From NCBI GenBank assembly GCA_949299335.1, contig CASGAD010000005.1, positions 1-43,820 on the forward strand: DNA of 43,820 nt, written 5' to 3'. The translations under genes were made by a program, and so were the position numbers. Within the stretch, counting starts at the first letter, position 1, and each line of letters opens with the position of its first letter. Source of the stretch: an uncultured bacterium (lineage in GTDB: Bacteria; Bacillota_I; Bacilli_A; RFN20; CAG-826). Under the pieces are notes generated by a model that was not told where the DNA came from, did not search any database, and saw only the letters and a program-made list of their open reading frames with translations. Shown here piece after piece: positions 16,544 to 26,042 of the stretch.

Positions 16544-18509
16544 TTCCTTTTAAAGCTGGGTTGAAAGCATCACGAAGTCCGTTTCCGAACATATTAAACG
16601 ATACTAATAAGAATGCCATCATAATAGTTGGAATTATTAAGATATAAGTCGATTCTCCAGTATAATAACTATTAGCTTCTGAAAGAATTACGCCAAACAT
16701 TGTTTGTCCCTTAAGGCCAAGCCCTAAATAAGCAATGCTAGCTTCTGTATAAATAACTCCAGGAATCATTAAAATTGAACCTGTAATAATGGTACCCATT
16801 GAGTTAGGCAAAATATGTCTAAATATTAATCTAGAGTCTTTTGCACCTAAAGTTCTTGAAGCAAGAACATATTCACGACCTTTAAATCGATAAAATTGAG
16901 TTCTTGTTCGAGCCGCAACACCCATCCATCCAGTTAAGAATAAAGCAATTATCAAAGCTAAAACATCACTTGCTTCGCCCCATTGCCATTCAGAACCATA
17001 TAAAATACAAAGAGTTATTACGACAGTTCCAGGTATTCCGGAAAGAATTTCGCAAAATCTTTCCATCAAGATATCAGTCCATCCACCAAAATATCCTGAA
17101 ATAGATCCCCAGATTAAACCAATTATGATATTTACAGCACTGACAGAAATTGCTAAAAGAAGAGAAAATCTCAATCCTGTAAATATTAATTTAAAATAAT
17201 CTTTTCTATTGGTATTTGTACCAAATATGAAAATTGGCATATGGTCATAGCCATATAAACTATATCCATTAATTTTGCATTTAAGCGTATAACCTGAATA
17301 TTGGTGAGTTAAACTATTATAAGTTGCATCACCAATTTGCTCTATTACCTCAATAATGGCATTAGAGTCTAATATTTTAAATCTTTGACTTAAAATTTCT
17401 TTATCTGTTGTTGCTGGTTCTACTCTTTCAGTAAAATTAATTTCAATTTGACCATTAACTTCTAGTTTTAAAACATCGTTTGTTGAATAAGTGTATTCCT
17501 TTACACCATAAATGTCCTCATATTGATCATATATAAAGTCACAATAAGTATATTCAACTTTATAAGCGTTTCTTCCACTCGTTGAAGTCCATCTATTAGG
17601 ATTAGATGAATTTCTTAATAATAATTCATTGCCAGACTTAAAAGACAATGCGTCCAATCCCTCTACTTCTTCTTCGTTATTAGAAGTTAAGATTGCATCT
17701 TTAATTAAAATATTTGTTAAAGATTCCTCTTTTGCAGGGATTTCATATCGAATTCTTGCATTTATAGACTCTCTATCGTATCCAGAAGCAATTATTTTCT
17801 CATTTAAATTTACACTAAATTCAGTTGAGTTAATCAATGTATCTGATAATGAAATTGAAGTTCCATCAATTATATCCAGTGTCAATTTATATGGTGAAAT
17901 TTCATATCCAGCAATTGTTTCATTTAACGTATGAGTTGTAAAGGTATAAGTATTAGACAAATTGAATGTGTAATATGGAGATGACAAATTGCCATTATTC
18001 TCACCATTTAAACAATAAACATTTACATAACCACCCTTGCCTAATTCATTTGCACTATTTTCAAATGCTTCATATGTTACTAGATCTTTATAAACACCTT
18101 CTCTATATCCATTAGGGGTATTGGTTTCTGCATTAAATAATATTTTTGTCTTTTTTATTGTTCCATCCCAAAATCCAGTTCCACTTGGGAACAACTTTGG
18201 TTGAACCAATCTTTCAGCAACATTACCTCCAGCGGAATTTTTGTCAACGTCATAAGCACCATAGTTTGGCATTGCTAAAGGAACAATGATTGCTAATAAA
18301 GCTAAAATTCCTACAATTATGCCACCACCAACGGAAGATTTTGATTTTACAAATCTCTTCATTGCGTCTTTAAAAAATGTTGTTGCTTTTTTAGAAAATT
18401 TGACATCATGTATTTTTTTATCAATTTGAACAAACTCAAAGTCTTCTTGCTTGATATCGATTTCTTCACCTGTGTCTTTATTCAATAAAAATTTGCCTTC
18501 TTCAACCAT
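16536..18509 (-). CDS. oppC: Oligopeptide ABC transporter permease OppC with large extracytoplasmic insertion
   Basis: At 657 residues this permease is about twice the usual size. It has an N-terminal cytoplasmic part, a first membrane helix (about 61-82), then about 340 extra residues rich in Thr, Asn, Tyr and beta-type patterns (about 90-425). It resumes with GTNTNRKDYFKLIFTGLRFSLLL (the equivalent of the conserved GTDxxGRD segment) and the normal five-helix permease core with the EAA loop ASRTLGAKDSRLIFRHILPNS. By topology the insertion lies outside the cell, between helices 1 and 2, where it could contact OppA or peptides. It starts one base after the oppB stop. Confidence 0.87.
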   Translation of the reverse strand: MVEEGKFLLNKDTGEEIDIKQEDFEFVQIDKKIHDVKFSKKATTFFKDAMKRFVKSKSSVGGGIIVGILALLAIIVPLAMPNYGAYDVDKNSAGGNVAERLVQPKLFPSGTGFWDGTIKKTKILFNAETNTPNGYREGVYKDLVTYEAFENSANELGKGGYVNVYCLNGENNGNLSSPYYTFNLSNTYTFTTHTLNETIAGYEISPYKLTLDIIDGTSISLSDTLINSTEFSVNLNEKIIASGYDRESINARIRYEIPAKEESLTNILIKDAILTSNNEEEVEGLDALSFKSGNELLLRNSSNPNRWTSTSGRNAYKVEYTYCDFIYDQYEDIYGVKEYTYSTNDVLKLEVNGQIEINFTERVEPATTDKEILSQRFKILDSNAIIEVIEQIGDATYNSLTHQYSGYTLKCKINGYSLYGYDHMPIFIFGTNTNRKDYFKLIFTGLRFSLLLAISVSAVNIIIGLIWGSISGYFGGWTDILMERFCEILSGIPGTVVITLCILYGSEWQWGEASDVLALIIALFLTGWMGVAARTRTQFYRFKGREYVLASRTLGAKDSRLIFRHILPNSMGTIITGSILMIPGVIYTEASIAYLGLGLKGQTMFGVILSEANSYYTGESTYILIIPTIMMAFLLVSFNMFGNGLRDAFNPALKGSE

Positions 18510-18510
18510 A

Positions 18511-19557
18511 TTATTTCTTTGCTCCCATTCTTATTCTAGGATCAATAAATCCATATGATAAATCAACGACAATTGCTGCTGCTAATCCTATTATTGTATA
18601 AAATGCCATATCTGTCATAAGCAAGGCATAATCCCTACTTTGAAATGCGGAAATATACAAACGACCAACACCGTTTATTTGATATAAATTTTCTAAAATC
18701 ATTGAACCACCTAAAATTGCAATAAATTCGCTTACAATTGTAGGTAATACAGGAACCATCGAGTTTCTAAATGCGTGACGCATGATAGCTTGGCCTCGAG
18801 TAAGTCCTTTCGTTCTAGCAAGTAATAAATACTCACTACTTAAAACTTCACACAACTCTGCTCTAACAAAACGTGCATACCCTGCTATAGACCCTATTGA
18901 TAAAGCAGTTACAGGAATTATATATCCAGCAATTCTTCTACTTACTGGATCAGTAATCTGTGGCCAAAATGGTGGCAACCAGTCTGTTGTATAAGCACCC
19001 ATTATCAAATAGGAGATTAAAACAAATCCAGGTATTGAAATAAGTGCCATTATTATAAATTGAGATATTGTATCGAATAATGAACCCTTCTTTAACGCAC
19101 ATAAGACCCCAAAACCAATGCCAATCGGTACAGAAATGACTACACTTATAACATTTATACTAATTGTCGTTGGTAACCTGTCTAAAATAATGCTCATTGT
19201 AGGCGTATTAATAGAAAACGAACTTGATGTTCCCCAATCCCATCGAGTTAAAATATTTCCCATCCAATGAAAATAGCGTTCCATCACAGGTGTGCTATAA
19301 AAATAATAGGTAACTTGATTAACGCCTTGACCAGAATTTATAATTGCCAATTCTGGCCCATACTTTGTGCTTGGTTCTGTTAACACTATCGCAAAGCCTT
19401 TATTAACTTGATCATTGTAATAAGCCAAAATTGTTCCGGGGTTACTATTAATAACCTCTGGGATTTTAAGACAGCTTAATAATATGTAAGTTAAAGAAAG
19501 GACGATAAAGGTTGTTAAAACTACAAAACACAAACGTTTTATTACATATTTTCCCAT
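18511..19557 (-). CDS. oppB: Oligopeptide ABC transporter permease OppB
   Basis: This 348-residue permease has a first membrane helix at about 8-30, an extracytoplasmic segment (about 31-120) longer than in most OppB proteins, then five helices with the EAA loop LARTKGLTRGQAIMRHAFRNS (near 245-265) and ILGGSMILENLYQINGVGRL. These are standard OppB/DppB features. AGGAGG is present before the ATG. It pairs with OppC to form the peptide channel. Confidence 0.92.
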   Translation of the reverse strand: MGKYVIKRLCFVVLTTFIVLSLTYILLSCLKIPEVINSNPGTILAYYNDQVNKGFAIVLTEPSTKYGPELAIINSGQGVNQVTYYFYSTPVMERYFHWMGNILTRWDWGTSSSFSINTPTMSIILDRLPTTISINVISVVISVPIGIGFGVLCALKKGSLFDTISQFIIMALISIPGFVLISYLIMGAYTTDWLPPFWPQITDPVSRRIAGYIIPVTALSIGSIAGYARFVRAELCEVLSSEYLLLARTKGLTRGQAIMRHAFRNSMVPVLPTIVSEFIAILGGSMILENLYQINGVGRLYISAFQSRDYALLMTDMAFYTIIGLAAAIVVDLSYGFIDPRIRMGAKK

Positions 19558-19593
19558 TATGTTCCTCCTTATTATTTATCTTCATTATACATA

Positions 19594-19625
19594 AATATAA
19601 TCCTAGTATAAACTAGGATTATATT
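19594..19625 (-). other. Stem-loop between oppA and oppB
   Basis: AATATAATCCTAGT and ACTAGGATTATATT make a perfect stem of about 14 bp with a 4-nt loop, without a U-tract on the - strand. Such hairpins after binding-protein genes often stabilise the upstream mRNA and reduce read-through, giving more OppA than permease; that role is inferred. Confidence 0.6.
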
Positions 19626-19649
19626 AAATTTTGCAGTATTTGTTACTTC

Positions 19650-22600
19650 TTAAATAAGGCCGTAAACGTAAGCTTCTTTTTGAGCAACTTTGCCATTAGC
19701 ACCTGTAACTAAATAGGTAATGTAGCCTTCGAAATAAGTTGAACCTGGGACACCAGCGATTGAACCATCAATAAATACGCTCGAAGGAATTTCAATAGTT
19801 ATAGTATCACCTGTAACTGTAAATGAAGTACATTCTTTATATTCTGCTAAATTACTAGCAAGGAAGTATGGTTTGACTTCTGTAGAAAGTGTGCCAGTTA
19901 AGCCTTCAACAAGTTGACTTGCTTTGAATTTAACTGTTGCGCTATTTCCGTCACTAGCCATTGTTCCATCGGTTTGCTCGATTGCAAGGACATCGTTAAT
20001 TTCGATACCACCATCACCAATAACAGTACCACCATTACATGCACTCCACAAACTATTAAATGACCAATATTTACCATCATAGTAGATATCTCCACTTGGA
20101 AGTGTTGTATCAACAGCAAAATTAAGTTCAAATCCTCCCATCTTATCTGACATAAGAATGTTCATATTGTTAATAGTGTCATAAGCATTACCATCAATTA
20201 AGTAAGCATATTGAATATCAAACTTACCAGTCCATAATCCTCCTTGGACAAGTTCTTGAACTGAAGTATCGTTATTTACATAAGTTTCTGATAATTCAAA
20301 TTTAATTAAAGGTTTTTTATTGTCACCGACTAATGGATTAGTTCCATCAGCATTCTTATAAGTAAGTACTGCGGTGTTAAATTCATCTGCCCAGTTTTGT
20401 TCAATAACAGCTACTCTATCTCTATAGTAAGTGTCATCAATTGATCCTAAGCCTAATGAGACAACGGTTGGTTTACTTTCTGTACCTAATTCATAGTGTC
20501 CTGCAGCTAATTCTTCCTCAATAGCAACTCTCATATAAGAAACTGCTAAATCGGTTGTTTGTGATAAGTCATTAAATGAGTCACCATAAACATATTCCAT
20601 TGCTGCTTTATGTTCTGGAGAGTTGTTATAAAGTTCACCAGTAACAGGATTGACTTTTGCAACAGGGTTTTGATAATCGATTGATGGATTTCTATGGAAT
20701 TTATCAGCAAATCCTAATCTATCAACTCCTAAATTTAAAGCATAGAAGAACATATCATTCGATGAAATAGGTTTAACTTCCCAATTTCCACTTTGTCCTT
20801 TGTTAAATGCAGTTGACCAAGTTCCACCTTCTCCGAAGAATTGTTCCCACAAAAGTTTATCCATTCTATTAAATGTAAATTTTTGTTGTCTTTGTCCTAA
20901 AACTGCTTTCTTTCTTGGATCATTTAAATATTTTTCCCAAACATCGTCGATAATAGAACAACTTTCTACTAAATTATTTTCCCATGCGGTAACTGCAGCA
21001 CGTGAATCTGAAGCCAAAGCAGAATTTGGTTTAATATGATATCCAGCAATTTGGAATAATGGTCTATTATAACTATCTTTTGTAATAAACCAGTCTTCAT
21101 TCTTTTTGAAAGTAATAAATTGTCCAGTTAAATAATTTTCACAATAATATGGTCCAACAGATAATGAAGTATCAGCAGGTGTTAATCCAGCAGGTGTGGT
21201 TCCGTATAAATCTGCACCTTTAATTACATCTCCACCACCTAATTCTGTAATAAATGCTTCGTTCATTGGATTTGACCATAATGAGTCAATTTGATAAATA
21301 GCAAATTCTTGAGTAAATCCAGCGTTGAATTCAATGATAACTGAATTTGTATCATAATCTAATGAGACTCCAACTTTTGAAGAGAAGTCTTCATTTGTTG
21401 GTAATGTGGTCGCATTCTTAGATGAATTATAAAATTCAGCAAATCCTTTTATTTGTCTATTTGCAGTATCTTCACCAGCTTGTTCTGTGCCACGATACCA
21501 ACCAATCGATTGTGTAGCTAATAATTTAAATGGAGTTAAGTAATCATCAAGTGTAATTAATTTCTTATCATACTTAGAATATTTAGTCGAAGATGTTCTA
21601 AATCCTAAATTAGCTTTTACGCCCTTTTCAGCGTTATCAGTTGTTCCGCCAACCCAAACTGGAATTCTCCATTTTGTTGCAAGTCCTGTGGAACTGTCCA
21701 TATTTAATGGGATAGGTTGATCTACTCTAGCTAAATTGCCAACATACTCGTAAGCATCGTAATTTTCATTCAATTGTGTTTTAAAATAACTTGCTGACAT
21801 GTATGAGTACATATCATTAACTGCTGCTTGATCACTATCTAAATAATTAATTGTGCCTTTGTCGCTAGATGGATCAATTTGACTATGATAGTACATCTTA
21901 AATGCTTCAGTAGTTTCACCAGCTAATGGTTTTGTTAATTTTCCATAATCATATGTGCCAAATCCATATCCGGCTAAATAGCTATCACTATCTAATAAAG
22001 GTGCACTAACTCTATCATTATATAAAGCATAGCCACCATCATCACTTAAAGAAACACCAGTTAAGCCATTCTTTAAAGCGAATTTTTCAAGTTCTGCAGT
22101 AATTTTACTTCTTTCACGTACGTCTAATGTTGTTGAATATTGTTCAACAGTATTGCTAGCTAATTGATCACTTGGAATAACTGAAATATTAACTTTGCTC
22201 TTAATGACTTTTGCAACTTTTTCACCTTTAGCATTTGTGAGTGTCTTATCTGGAGCCTCAGCAAAAACTGTAACAACATATGATTTCTTAGATGTGACAG
22301 TTGGTGCTGTAATAGTACCATCACTACTAACTGCTAATTCAGTTGTAGCCTTTCCTAAGTCATCTGTAACAGCAACACCTAATTTATAATTGCTTGGTAC
22401 ATCATAAACGTATAATTTTGCTTTTTGAGCAGAGACCATTAAAGCATCCCCACCATTTGAAAGTAAATCTACTCCTTGTTCCGATGCATTATTAACAACG
22501 TAAACACCAAAGTATTTTGTACTTGTGTTAGTTTTTACTAAATTACTTGGTAAATTTAAATCAGCTGTTTTTTCATTTGTAACAACAAAATCGCCAACGA

Positions 22601-22703
22601 TTGTTGCTTCTGGTTCATCTTCTACTGGTTTAGGACCACATGAATAAACACCCAATGTTAAAAGTAAAGCGCTTAAAACTAATGCGTTTTTAAATCCTTT
22701 CAT
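19650..22703 (-). CDS. oppA: Oligopeptide-binding lipoprotein OppA (large SBP family 5)
   Basis: The 1017-residue lipoprotein has its signal ending at Cys22 (lipobox GVYSC) and an early acidic/Pro linker. Family 5 features are spread over the length, for example the NEAFITELGGGDVIKGADLYG block and the DTSLSVGPYYCENYLTGQFITFKKNEDW segment typical of peptide-binding proteins. Most OppA proteins are 500-600 residues; here an N-terminal beta-rich part (about 40-200) and a C-terminal Ig-like part (about 900-1017, SATVKFKASQLVEGLTGTLS...) appear to be added. It captures peptides outside the cell for OppBCDF. The first gene of the operon, it has an AAGGAGG site before the ATG. Confidence 0.87.
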   Translation of the reverse strand: MKGFKNALVLSALLLTLGVYSCGPKPVEDEPEATIVGDFVVTNEKTADLNLPSNLVKTNTSTKYFGVYVVNNASEQGVDLLSNGGDALMVSAQKAKLYVYDVPSNYKLGVAVTDDLGKATTELAVSSDGTITAPTVTSKKSYVVTVFAEAPDKTLTNAKGEKVAKVIKSKVNISVIPSDQLASNTVEQYSTTLDVRERSKITAELEKFALKNGLTGVSLSDDGGYALYNDRVSAPLLDSDSYLAGYGFGTYDYGKLTKPLAGETTEAFKMYYHSQIDPSSDKGTINYLDSDQAAVNDMYSYMSASYFKTQLNENYDAYEYVGNLARVDQPIPLNMDSSTGLATKWRIPVWVGGTTDNAEKGVKANLGFRTSSTKYSKYDKKLITLDDYLTPFKLLATQSIGWYRGTEQAGEDTANRQIKGFAEFYNSSKNATTLPTNEDFSSKVGVSLDYDTNSVIIEFNAGFTQEFAIYQIDSLWSNPMNEAFITELGGGDVIKGADLYGTTPAGLTPADTSLSVGPYYCENYLTGQFITFKKNEDWFITKDSYNRPLFQIAGYHIKPNSALASDSRAAVTAWENNLVESCSIIDDVWEKYLNDPRKKAVLGQRQQKFTFNRMDKLLWEQFFGEGGTWSTAFNKGQSGNWEVKPISSNDMFFYALNLGVDRLGFADKFHRNPSIDYQNPVAKVNPVTGELYNNSPEHKAAMEYVYGDSFNDLSQTTDLAVSYMRVAIEEELAAGHYELGTESKPTVVSLGLGSIDDTYYRDRVAVIEQNWADEFNTAVLTYKNADGTNPLVGDNKKPLIKFELSETYVNNDTSVQELVQGGLWTGKFDIQYAYLIDGNAYDTINNMNILMSDKMGGFELNFAVDTTLPSGDIYYDGKYWSFNSLWSACNGGTVIGDGGIEINDVLAIEQTDGTMASDGNSATVKFKASQLVEGLTGTLSTEVKPYFLASNLAEYKECTSFTVTGDTITIEIPSSVFIDGSIAGVPGSTYFEGYITYLVTGANGKVAQKEAYVYGLI

Positions 22704-22796
22704 ATAATAATCACCCTCCTTTTATTTGTTAATCGTAAACAAAAGGATACTCTTTTGAAGCAAAAAGTTTTCTATTCTTAATACCATCTTAATATA

Positions 22797-22810
22797 TTTA
22801 CTCGAGTAAA
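22797..22810. promoter_or_regulatory. Perfect 14-bp palindrome upstream of oppA
   Basis: TTTACTCGAGTAAA is a perfect palindrome about 94 bp before the oppA start. Further upstream, TGCAAA and TTTGCA make another inverted repeat (about 22841-22856). Both are candidate regulator sites for the opp operon; I could not fix the promoter hexamers. Confidence 0.45.
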
Positions 22811-22918
22811 ATTTATTTTTTAAATGATTTGCAATACAACTGCAAAAAAATTTGCAACTAATAAATTATATAAATTTGGCAGAAATTTACATTAATTTTA
22901 ATGTTGCAATCCTTTCAC

Positions 22919-23344
22919 TTATAAAGAGGCTTTGTAAAGGAAAAATAATATTATTGCTATTAATAAATACACAATTCCAGCAGAAATAAGCGGAAAAAAG
23001 TAAAATCTTTTACCACTTCTAGATTTTTCTTTGACTGTTTGATATTCATAAATGCCATCATATTTTTTTGTTCCGTTTTTCTTAAAAGATGAAAATAGGT
23101 TTATGAATCCAACGGTAATTACATCGAAAGTTCCAACATTAGCAGAAATATGAAGGCAACCAAAGCCTATTAATATAGCAGCAGCAACAAAGGAACCATC
23201 ATTGCTATTTAACAAATTAAATCCTCCACGAAAAAGGCAAAACAAAACGACAACTAAAATTCCAAAAAATAAAGAGCATAAAAAAATAATTAAATTTTTA
23301 ATATTAAATAATTTAGTTAAAATTTTTTTCTTTGATGAGTCCAT
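22919..23344 (-). CDS. DUF3899-like membrane protein
   Basis: This 141-residue protein has four predicted membrane helices: LIIFLCSLFFGILVVVLFCLF, SFVAAAILIGFGCLHISANVG, a weaker one after GTFDVI, and the C-terminal FPLISAGIVYLLIAIILFFLY. The second helix followed by GTFD and a basic loop with KKYDGIYEY fits my recollection of DUF3899, a small Firmicute membrane family of unknown function. No clear ribosome-binding site precedes the ATG. It lies between the LemA operon terminator and the opp operon and seems to stand alone. Confidence 0.65.
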   Translation of the reverse strand: MDSSKKKILTKLFNIKNLIIFLCSLFFGILVVVLFCLFRGGFNLLNSNDGSFVAAAILIGFGCLHISANVGTFDVITVGFINLFSSFKKNGTKKYDGIYEYQTVKEKSRSGKRFYFFPLISAGIVYLLIAIILFFLYKASL

Positions 23345-23389
23345 ATAAAATTTTGTACAAATGTTTCTAATATAATTTTTTAAATAAAA

Positions 23390-23414
23390 AATAAGGGTGC
23401 CTAAGGCGCCCTTA
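23390..23414 (-). terminator. Terminator of the LemA operon
   Basis: On the - strand AAGGGCGCC and GGCACCCTT form a stem with one mismatch and a 3-nt loop (23393-23413), followed by ATTTTTTA. Confidence 0.75.
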
Positions 23415-23433
23415 AAATAGAATTACCCGTTAT

Positions 23434-24102
23434 TTAAAAGAAAACACCTCTTGCTTTATCTTTAATTTCTTTGCTTGCAGTAAATGGAATACGAGTTGTA
23501 TAGCCTAACCTTGCTGCAACAATCATTTTAGTTGGCCAAGCTTGAATATCTGCATTCCAACGATAAACTGTATCGTTATAAAGTTCTCTAGCTGCTGTAA
23601 TTTCTTTTTGTAAATAACTATTTTGTCTTAAGCACTCTTCAATTTCGTTATGAGCTTTTAAGTTAGGATATTGTTCGAAAGCTACATTGATTTGTCCGAA
23701 TAATTTATCAATGTTGGCATTTGTTTCATTTCTTAAAGCATCGGAATCTCCTCTATTACCACTTCTATACATTGCAATTTTAGTTAAAGTATCTTTATCT
23801 AAATCAATCGCTTTATCTAAAAGCTTGGAAGCGTTTTGTAAAATAACTACTCTTTGCTCCAAATAGTTATCAATTTGTGAAGCATCATGTTGAATTTTTT
23901 GTTGTAATTGTCTTAAATAGGTTCTCGCGTTAATCTTCATAATTAAAAAGATAAGGCCAGGGAAAATACCTAAAACCCAAAGAACAATTTCAAAAATTAA
24001 TGAGCCAACACCTACTTTAACAGGTATTTGTTTTTGTATAACGTTAACATCAAGACCTTCTTCGTTAATAGGGCCATTTAATTCATCAAGTTCATTTGCC
24101 AT
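23434..24102 (-). CDS. LemA family membrane protein
   Basis: The 222-residue protein has a short cytoplasmic N-terminus, one membrane helix (about 30-56, GVGSLIFEIVLWVLGIFPGLIFLIM) and a long helical domain with the LemA pattern: NARTYLRQLQQKIQHDASQI, VILQNASKLLDKAID, YPNLKAHNEIEE and TAARELYNDTVYRWN. LemA proteins are widespread but of unclear function. It is 11 bp downstream of a 620-residue membrane protein and surely in the same operon. Here the helix is preceded by an unusual acidic 28-residue extension. Confidence 0.88.
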   Translation of the reverse strand: MANELDELNGPINEEGLDVNVIQKQIPVKVGVGSLIFEIVLWVLGIFPGLIFLIMKINARTYLRQLQQKIQHDASQIDNYLEQRVVILQNASKLLDKAIDLDKDTLTKIAMYRSGNRGDSDALRNETNANIDKLFGQINVAFEQYPNLKAHNEIEECLRQNSYLQKEITAARELYNDTVYRWNADIQAWPTKMIVAARLGYTTRIPFTASKEIKDKARGVFF

Positions 24103-24113
24103 AATAATTCCTC

Positions 24114-25976
24114 CTAATTATTTTTAAGCGATGAATATCTATTTATGATTTCAGATAATGTATCATCAAAATCTTCACTATAACTATAACATCCATTATC
24201 ATAAAATCCTAAAAAATTTTTAAATCTAGTAGGTGCAGAGAACGCTAACCTATAAGTATCATTAAATTCTTTAGATTTATTTAAGTTATTAAAGTCTTCT
24301 TCTTTGCCACTAAATGGCTTAATAGAGACAACACTATTTTTACTAACTGGAATATATTCAATCCATGGAACAGGTACATTATGCATTCTTCCATCCCCAC
24401 CCATCATAGCAATATAATCAACTCTATTAACAGTTTTGAAAGCTTGACTTGTAACATTAAAGAAATCTGCATTCTTGATTGTATTTCTATATTTAACTTT
24501 TAAAATTTGTTCAGTAGATGCTCCACTAGGTAAAAAGGCACTTCTATTCATTGAATTAACTAATGACTCCGCATCGTAGTCTGAAATATGTTGATTAAAT
24601 TCTCTTTCCAAATTATAAATTCCCGCATCTGTTTGTTGATATAAAGGAATAGATAAAACTGGTGCCATTTCAAAATATAAAGATTTAAATAAATCACACA
24701 TTGTATTTACATAACTTGTCCTAAGTTCATCATAACTATAAATATTTCTAAAGGCTTCTTCGTTGAAATTGAATAAAGTTCTTCCGTGAATCGAAGAAAT
24801 AATGTTGATTTTCTTTTGCTTATAAAAAGTAAAATCATCACCATAAGGACTCTTTGTAATTATTTCTACCATATTTTGTTGAGCTAAAGGTGTAAATAAT
24901 AATCTATATTCCGTTTCATTGTTTCTATCAATAGCACCAAACAAGGCTTCGAATTCTGTATTTGCCATCGTTTGGAAAGTTCCACCTTTAGAAATTGCTT
25001 TTTGAGTAAGCTTTTCAAGCTTCTTTTCTTTATCTTTAACAAATTTATCTATTTCATTTTCTTTTGCATTTTGCTTTATTCCGCTTGGCTGTCTAGAAAA
25101 AACTAATTTAGGTGCTGCTTCATTTCCATAAATTAAATAAGTTGCATCTGCATAATTAGGCGCTGGCTTTGAAACATTCGCTGTAAGAGTTTGTGTCCTT
25201 GTAACATATCTAGAATGTCCCTTTCCATCACTTACTCTTTCTGTCCAACTAATAACAATTGAACCTGTGTAAGTTTTGTTGAACATCGATTTTTCTAATA
25301 CTTTGATTCTAATGAATGGATTGGTGCTAATATTTCCACTCATAACACCAACTATTGATTCATCTTGAGAAGGTTCATTAGTTAATCCATAACACTTTCT
25401 AACCATCAAAAGTTTTAAAGGATCTAAATTTCTATCCAATTTAAACATTTCACTGGTTTGATTGACGATATTATTAAAATCATAATAATTAAATAAGTCA
25501 TTCAAATATTTAAGCTGCCCATATGCTTCATTGCAAAGTGATTGCAATCTTTTTTTATTTTTTTCATCGATGCTTTTAAGTTCTTTAATTTTTTTTCTTA
25601 AATATAAAAAGATTAAAAGCATGCAAGCAACAAAAACAACACTTGATACTATTAGCAATATAACGAAAGTTAATTTGTTTTCAATGTATTCGACAAATAA
25701 TAAACTTGTTGAAACTATCATTAAAACTCCAGCACAAAAAGCTAAAAAGATAATAAAGCCATTTAATAAGTTATAATTTGTTAATCTTTTTTGACTCAGC
25801 TTATTATTTTCAACTTCTTTAGCGAGCTTTTTACATGTTGCTCTATTTTCTTCAATATTTACTTTGGCAACATCTTGAAGTTTATCAAAATAAGCTTCCG
25901 CATTTTGCTTAATACTATCTTTTAATACCTTTTCATAATAATCCAATGGATCATAACATAAAGCTTTATCGACCAT
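24114..25976 (-). CDS. LemA-associated membrane protein, unknown function
   Basis: This 620-residue protein is not confidently assigned. It has an N-terminal helical part (1-65), two adjacent membrane helices (about 71-95 and 102-126), a basic helix, then a large soluble domain. That domain has a beta-rich part (VLEKSMFNKTYTGSIVISW...RTQTLTANVSKPAPNYADATYLIYGNEAAPKLVFSR), a charged coiled stretch, and AALFGAIDRNNETEYRLLFTPLAQQNMVEI. This arrangement resembles the large two-helix proteins found beside LemA in other bacteria (DUF3137-like), which is my best guess. Topology suggests a cytoplasmic C-terminal domain. It is the first gene of the LemA operon. Confidence 0.7.
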   Translation of the reverse strand: MVDKALCYDPLDYYEKVLKDSIKQNAEAYFDKLQDVAKVNIEENRATCKKLAKEVENNKLSQKRLTNYNLLNGFIIFLAFCAGVLMIVSTSLLFVEYIENKLTFVILLIVSSVVFVACMLLIFLYLRKKIKELKSIDEKNKKRLQSLCNEAYGQLKYLNDLFNYYDFNNIVNQTSEMFKLDRNLDPLKLLMVRKCYGLTNEPSQDESIVGVMSGNISTNPFIRIKVLEKSMFNKTYTGSIVISWTERVSDGKGHSRYVTRTQTLTANVSKPAPNYADATYLIYGNEAAPKLVFSRQPSGIKQNAKENEIDKFVKDKEKKLEKLTQKAISKGGTFQTMANTEFEALFGAIDRNNETEYRLLFTPLAQQNMVEIITKSPYGDDFTFYKQKKINIISSIHGRTLFNFNEEAFRNIYSYDELRTSYVNTMCDLFKSLYFEMAPVLSIPLYQQTDAGIYNLEREFNQHISDYDAESLVNSMNRSAFLPSGASTEQILKVKYRNTIKNADFFNVTSQAFKTVNRVDYIAMMGGDGRMHNVPVPWIEYIPVSKNSVVSIKPFSGKEEDFNNLNKSKEFNDTYRLAFSAPTRFKNFLGFYDNGCYSYSEDFDDTLSEIINRYSSLKNN

Positions 25977-26009
25977 AATAATCCTCTTTATTTAAGTATA
26001 ACAAAGACT

Positions 26010-26041
26010 TTTTAAAAGCGAGATAGGTTTCTCGCTTTTAA
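26010..26041 (-). terminator. Terminator of the SWIM-protein gene
   Basis: AAAAGCGAGA (26014-26023) and TCTCGCTTTT (26030-26039) form a perfect 10-bp stem. The - strand continues TTTTAAAAAG, so the end is U-rich. Confidence 0.7.
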
Positions 26042-26042
26042 A

